From contig JAFAWJ010001110.1 of assembly GCA_019242065.1 (NCBI GenBank), positions 1 to 8,265 of the forward strand: a stretch of 8,265 nucleotides of DNA. Reading direction: 5' to 3'. This document shows, piece after piece, positions 6,138 to 8,265 of this stretch; position 1 is the first letter of the stretch, and the number at the start of each line of letters is the position of its first letter. The notes beneath the pieces are model-generated. The model did no database searches. It saw only the letters and a list, made by a program, of their open reading frames with translations, and was not told the DNA's origin. This DNA is from Chloroflexota bacterium. Its GTDB lineage: Bacteria > Chloroflexota > UBA6077 > CF-72. Position numbers and translations under genes: made by a program.

Positions 6138-7505
6138 ATGCATCAAGTGCTGGCTCCAACGGCGCCAGTGAATGTCCGGGGTCGCGTTCTCCAGCCCGAC
6201 GACCCTGACTTCGACGCCGCCCGGCATGTCTGGAACGGCATGATCGACCGACATCCGCGTGCCATCGTCCAGGCCGTCGGCACCGCCGACGTGATCGCCG
6301 CGGTGAACTACGCGCGCGAAGACCAGGTGCTGCTGGCGGTGCGCGGGGGCGGCCACAGCGCCGCGGGCAACAGCATCTGTGACGACGGGTTACTGCTCGA
6401 TCTAGCGCCGATGAAAGGTATTCGCGTCGATCCGGCCCGGCGCACCGTCCGCGCCGAAGCCGGACTGACCTGGGCCGAGTTCGACGCCGAGACGCAAGCC
6501 TTCGGGCTGGCGACCACCGGTGGTGTGGTTTCGACGACTGGCGTCGCCGGACTGACACTCGGTGGCGGGATCGGCTGGCTGGGCCGAACGCACGGCCTCA
6601 GTTGCGACAACCTGCTGTCAGTCGACATCGTGACGGCAGACGGCCAGCTCCGGACGGCGAGCGCGGACGTCAACCCGGACCTGTTCTGGGCGGTGCGCGG
6701 CGGCGGTGGCAACTTCGGCGTGGTGACGTCATTCGAATATCAACTGCATCCGCTCGCGTCGAACGTCTATGCAGGCCTGCTGATCTGGCCGCGCGAGATG
6801 GCGCACGACGTCCTTCGCGCCTACCGTGAGTTCACCCAGGGTGCGCCCGAGAACGCCGGCGCCTATGCTGGACTGGGCACGTCGCCAGATGGCGTTCCGA
6901 TCGTCGTGGTGATCGGTTTTCATCACGGTCCAACCGAGGAGGGCGAAGCACTGTTCGCGCTGCTGCGGAGACTCGGCCCACCGGTCGCGGACATGATGCA
7001 AGCCATGCCATACACCGCCGCGCAGCAGATGCTGGATATGTTGAATCCGCCGGGCAATCGCATCTACTGGAAGTCGTCGATCTTGCGGAGTGTCCAAGAC
7101 GACGTGTTGGATCGTCTTGTCGACGAAACCGCGGATGTGCCGTCGCCGCTCACGGTAGCCCTCATCGAGTTTTATGGCGGGGCCATCAATCGCGTCGGCG
7201 CGCAAGACACGGCGTATCCATTGCGCGACGCGATGTATTCGCTCAACGTCGTCGCCTCCTGGACAGATCCCGCCCAGGATGATTCGAACATTGGCTGGAC
7301 CCGGCGCGTTTGGGGTGCCATGCAGCCGTTTTCGCCTGGTGGCGTCTACGTGAATTTCCTGGGCGTGGGTGACCAGACCGAGTCCCGCGTGCGGGCGGCC
7401 TACGGTCCGAACTATTCGCGGCTGGCGGCCATCAAGGCCGCGTACGACCCGTCCAACCTGTTTCGGCTGAACCACAACATCCCGCCCACGCGTCAGGGTG
7501 GCTGA
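6138..7505 (+). CDS. FAD-linked oxidase, BBE (berberine bridge enzyme) type with predicted bicovalent FAD
   Basis: This 455-residue protein has the two-part layout of the family. An N-terminal FAD-binding domain (about 38-206) contains RGGGHSAAG (69-77), GVAGLTLGGGIGWLGR (135-150) and AVRGGGGNFGVVTSFEY (185-201); a substrate domain follows; and the C-terminal BBE tail reads YDPSNLFRLNHNIPP (436-450). H73 and C156 (GLSCDNLL) occupy the positions that bind flavin covalently in glucooligosaccharide oxidase and berberine bridge enzyme, so an 8-alpha-N1-histidyl, 6-S-cysteinyl FAD is expected. These enzymes oxidise carbohydrates, alcohols or alkaloid-like substrates with oxygen, giving hydrogen peroxide. 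No signal peptide is seen, so it should be cytoplasmic. The substrate is unknown. The GNAT gene follows 6 bases later, so the two are probably co-transcribed. A 184-base gap separates it from the upstream operon, so shared function is uncertain. Confidence 0.9.
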   Translation: MHQVLAPTAPVNVRGRVLQPDDPDFDAARHVWNGMIDRHPRAIVQAVGTADVIAAVNYAREDQVLLAVRGGGHSAAGNSICDDGLLLDLAPMKGIRVDPARRTVRAEAGLTWAEFDAETQAFGLATTGGVVSTTGVAGLTLGGGIGWLGRTHGLSCDNLLSVDIVTADGQLRTASADVNPDLFWAVRGGGGNFGVVTSFEYQLHPLASNVYAGLLIWPREMAHDVLRAYREFTQGAPENAGAYAGLGTSPDGVPIVVVIGFHHGPTEEGEALFALLRRLGPPVADMMQAMPYTAAQQMLDMLNPPGNRIYWKSSILRSVQDDVLDRLVDETADVPSPLTVALIEFYGGAINRVGAQDTAYPLRDAMYSLNVVASWTDPAQDDSNIGWTRRVWGAMQPFSPGGVYVNFLGVGDQTESRVRAAYGPNYSRLAAIKAAYDPSNLFRLNHNIPPTRQGG

Positions 7506-7511
7506 GGCCAT

Positions 7512-8066
7512 ATGCACTTCGCCGTCCACACCCGGTTTCGGCTGGCGCGCCCAGGCGATGACGGTGCCCTGGCCGATTTCCTCAGCCGACTCTCTCCCGA
7601 AACCACGCGCGCGCGCTATCTCGCTTCGATCCGCCTCGAGGGCCAGGCGCTCCGACGCGAGCTTGCTCGCCTGCTGCCCGCGGACGCGGCCGGCCACAAG
7701 GTCTTGATCGCCGAGCAAGACGGCATCATTCGGGGTTTCGGCGAATACGTGGTCGCCGATGGACAGCGCGCGGACCTGGCGCTCGTCGTCGAGGACAGGT
7801 TCCAGGGCTATGGCCTTGGCCGCGCGCTGTTCTTGAATCTCGAATATCTGGCGGTGCGCGAGGGCATCCGCACCTTCACGGGCGACGTTGCGCCGCACAA
7901 CCTGCGCGCGCGGCACCTGCTGCGATCCAGTGGTCGTGTGCTGCGCATGGTCTACGCGTATGCCACGATCTGCTTCGAGCTGGCCCTCAACCCGGCCGCC
8001 GACACGCGTCCGATAGGCCTGTTGTACGCGATGCGAAGGCGAGCCTCGGAGCCCGCCGCGGCCTGA
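7512..8066 (+). CDS. GNAT-family N-acetyltransferase
   Basis: This 184-residue single-domain protein is of typical size. The acetyl-CoA binding motif A is at about 89-106, with the pyrophosphate loop Q98-G-Y-G-L-G103 after the strand LALVVED. A second conserved patch follows at about 121-141 (TFTGDVAPHNLRARHLLRSSG), where the N-R-A pattern resembles the motif B region. The N-terminal RLARPGDDGALADFLSRLSPETTRARY is like the GNAT domain of Pat-type lysine acetyltransferases, which suggests a protein or small-molecule amine acceptor, but this is a guess. The C-terminal tail (from about 172) is Arg- and Ala-rich and probably disordered. The ATG is 6 bases after the FAD oxidase stop, and the TGAGG spanning that stop may serve as ribosome-binding site, so the two genes look translationally linked. 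Whether acetylation relates to the oxidase reaction cannot be told. Confidence 0.82.
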   Translation: MHFAVHTRFRLARPGDDGALADFLSRLSPETTRARYLASIRLEGQALRRELARLLPADAAGHKVLIAEQDGIIRGFGEYVVADGQRADLALVVEDRFQGYGLGRALFLNLEYLAVREGIRTFTGDVAPHNLRARHLLRSSGRVLRMVYAYATICFELALNPAADTRPIGLLYAMRRRASEPAAA

Positions 8067-8095
8067 CGCGCGCCGTTGCTAGCGCGGTCGCAAAA

Positions 8096-8150
8096 CTCGC
8101 AATTCCACCCGCAAGTTCACGACACGCTGGGCTCCGGGTGGAATAGCGAG
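8096..8150. repeat. 16-base inverted repeat with one mismatch between GNAT and HTH genes
   Basis: CTCGCAATTCCACCCG (8096-8111) and CGGGTGGAATAGCGAG (8135-8150) are reverse complements at 15 of 16 positions, with a 23-base spacer. No T tract follows, so it is a poor intrinsic terminator. Its place 19 bases before the HTH start fits a regulator binding site or a leader hairpin. The spacer contains GTTCAC (8115-8120), which recurs in the next dyad. Confidence 0.6.
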
Positions 8151-8161
8151 GCGCTTCAGCG

Positions 8162-8181
8162 CGTTCACATGCGGGTGAACG
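8162..8181. promoter_or_regulatory. 20-bp dyad spanning the HTH start codon, possible autoregulatory operator
   Basis: CGTTCAC (8162-8168) and GTGAACG (8175-8181) are perfect reverse complements around a 6-base spacer that holds the ATG (8169-8171). Bound by a dimeric repressor, or folded as RNA, it would mask the start codon. An operator role for the adjacent XRE-type protein is inference. Confidence 0.4.
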
Positions 8182-8265
8182 TCGAACCGCGTCGTATCGG
8201 CGAACTCGTCCGCGAGCACCGCCGCGCTCTCGGCATCACCCAGGAGCAGCTCGCCGAGCGCGCCG
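8169..8265 (+). CDS. N-terminus of an XRE-type helix-turn-helix regulator, cut by the window end
   Basis: The 32 visible codons run open to the window edge. Residues 10-32 (IGELVREHRRALGITQEQLAERA) match the first two helices of the XRE/Cro fold; ITQEQLAERA is the classic start of the helix-turn-helix. The rest of the recognition helix and any C-terminal domain are outside the window. In high-GC Gram-positives and Chloroflexota this N-terminus often heads a long regulator with an ATPase or TPR region, but that cannot be seen here. The ATG at 8169 lacks a good ribosome-binding site (GAGG at 8148-8151 is too far), and GTG at 8175 is an alternative start. Two dyads lie at or just before the start. 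It might regulate the neighbouring genes or only itself. Confidence 0.7.
   Translation, partial: MRVNVEPRRIGELVREHRRALGITQEQLAERA

Noticed and set aside
6729..7916. Long minus-strand open frame (395 codons) across the FAD oxidase and GNAT genes
   Set aside because: It is another antisense shadow in GC-rich DNA, crossing the junction of two genes with clear motifs.

Overview
The window is GC-rich (roughly two-thirds G+C by eye) bacterial DNA with densely packed genes. It holds six complete protein-coding genes, the first 32 codons of a seventh, and a striking non-coding block of palindromes at the left edge. No rRNA, tRNA, CRISPR array, transposase or phage gene was seen. The mix of an enolase-superfamily sugar-acid enzyme, a double-domain CaiB/BaiF CoA transferase, a short MetE-like protein and an XRE-type regulator start is typical of soil or marine Chloroflexota and some high-GC Actinobacteriota. 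Chloroflexota is my preferred guess, but it is inference from gene content; there is no phylogenetic marker here.

Layout: (1) 1-180 is non-coding and carries a 20-bp perfect GC palindrome, a small hairpin and three different, back-to-back, perfect 24-bp palindromes, all centred on GCATGC, just 3' of the enolase-superfamily gene. (2) 181-1269, minus strand: an enolase-superfamily dehydratase or racemase of the mandelate racemase type. (3) 1270-1371: a divergent intergenic region. (4) 1372-5953, plus strand: a probable three-gene operon of a tandem-domain class III CoA transferase, a cobalamin-independent methionine-synthase-like zinc alkyltransferase, and a zinc-dependent medium-chain alcohol dehydrogenase, with gaps of 40 and 12 bases. 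(5) 5954-6137: a gap with a weak terminator-like hairpin and no gene. (6) 6138-8066, plus strand: a two-gene unit of a BBE-type FAD oxidase (predicted bicovalent flavin) and a GNAT acetyltransferase, 6 bases apart. (7) 8067-8265: an intergenic region with two dyads, then the N-terminus of an XRE-type helix-turn-helix protein that runs off the window.

Working together: the divergent enolase-family gene and the CoA transferase/MetE-like/dehydrogenase operon look like a catabolic module for a small organic acid. Dehydration or racemisation, activation to a CoA thioester, zinc-dependent methyl or alkyl transfer to a thiol, and NAD-linked oxidation are all represented, but the substrate cannot be read from the sequence. 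The FAD oxidase/GNAT pair may be a separate unit. The least explained signal is the palindrome array at 61-169.
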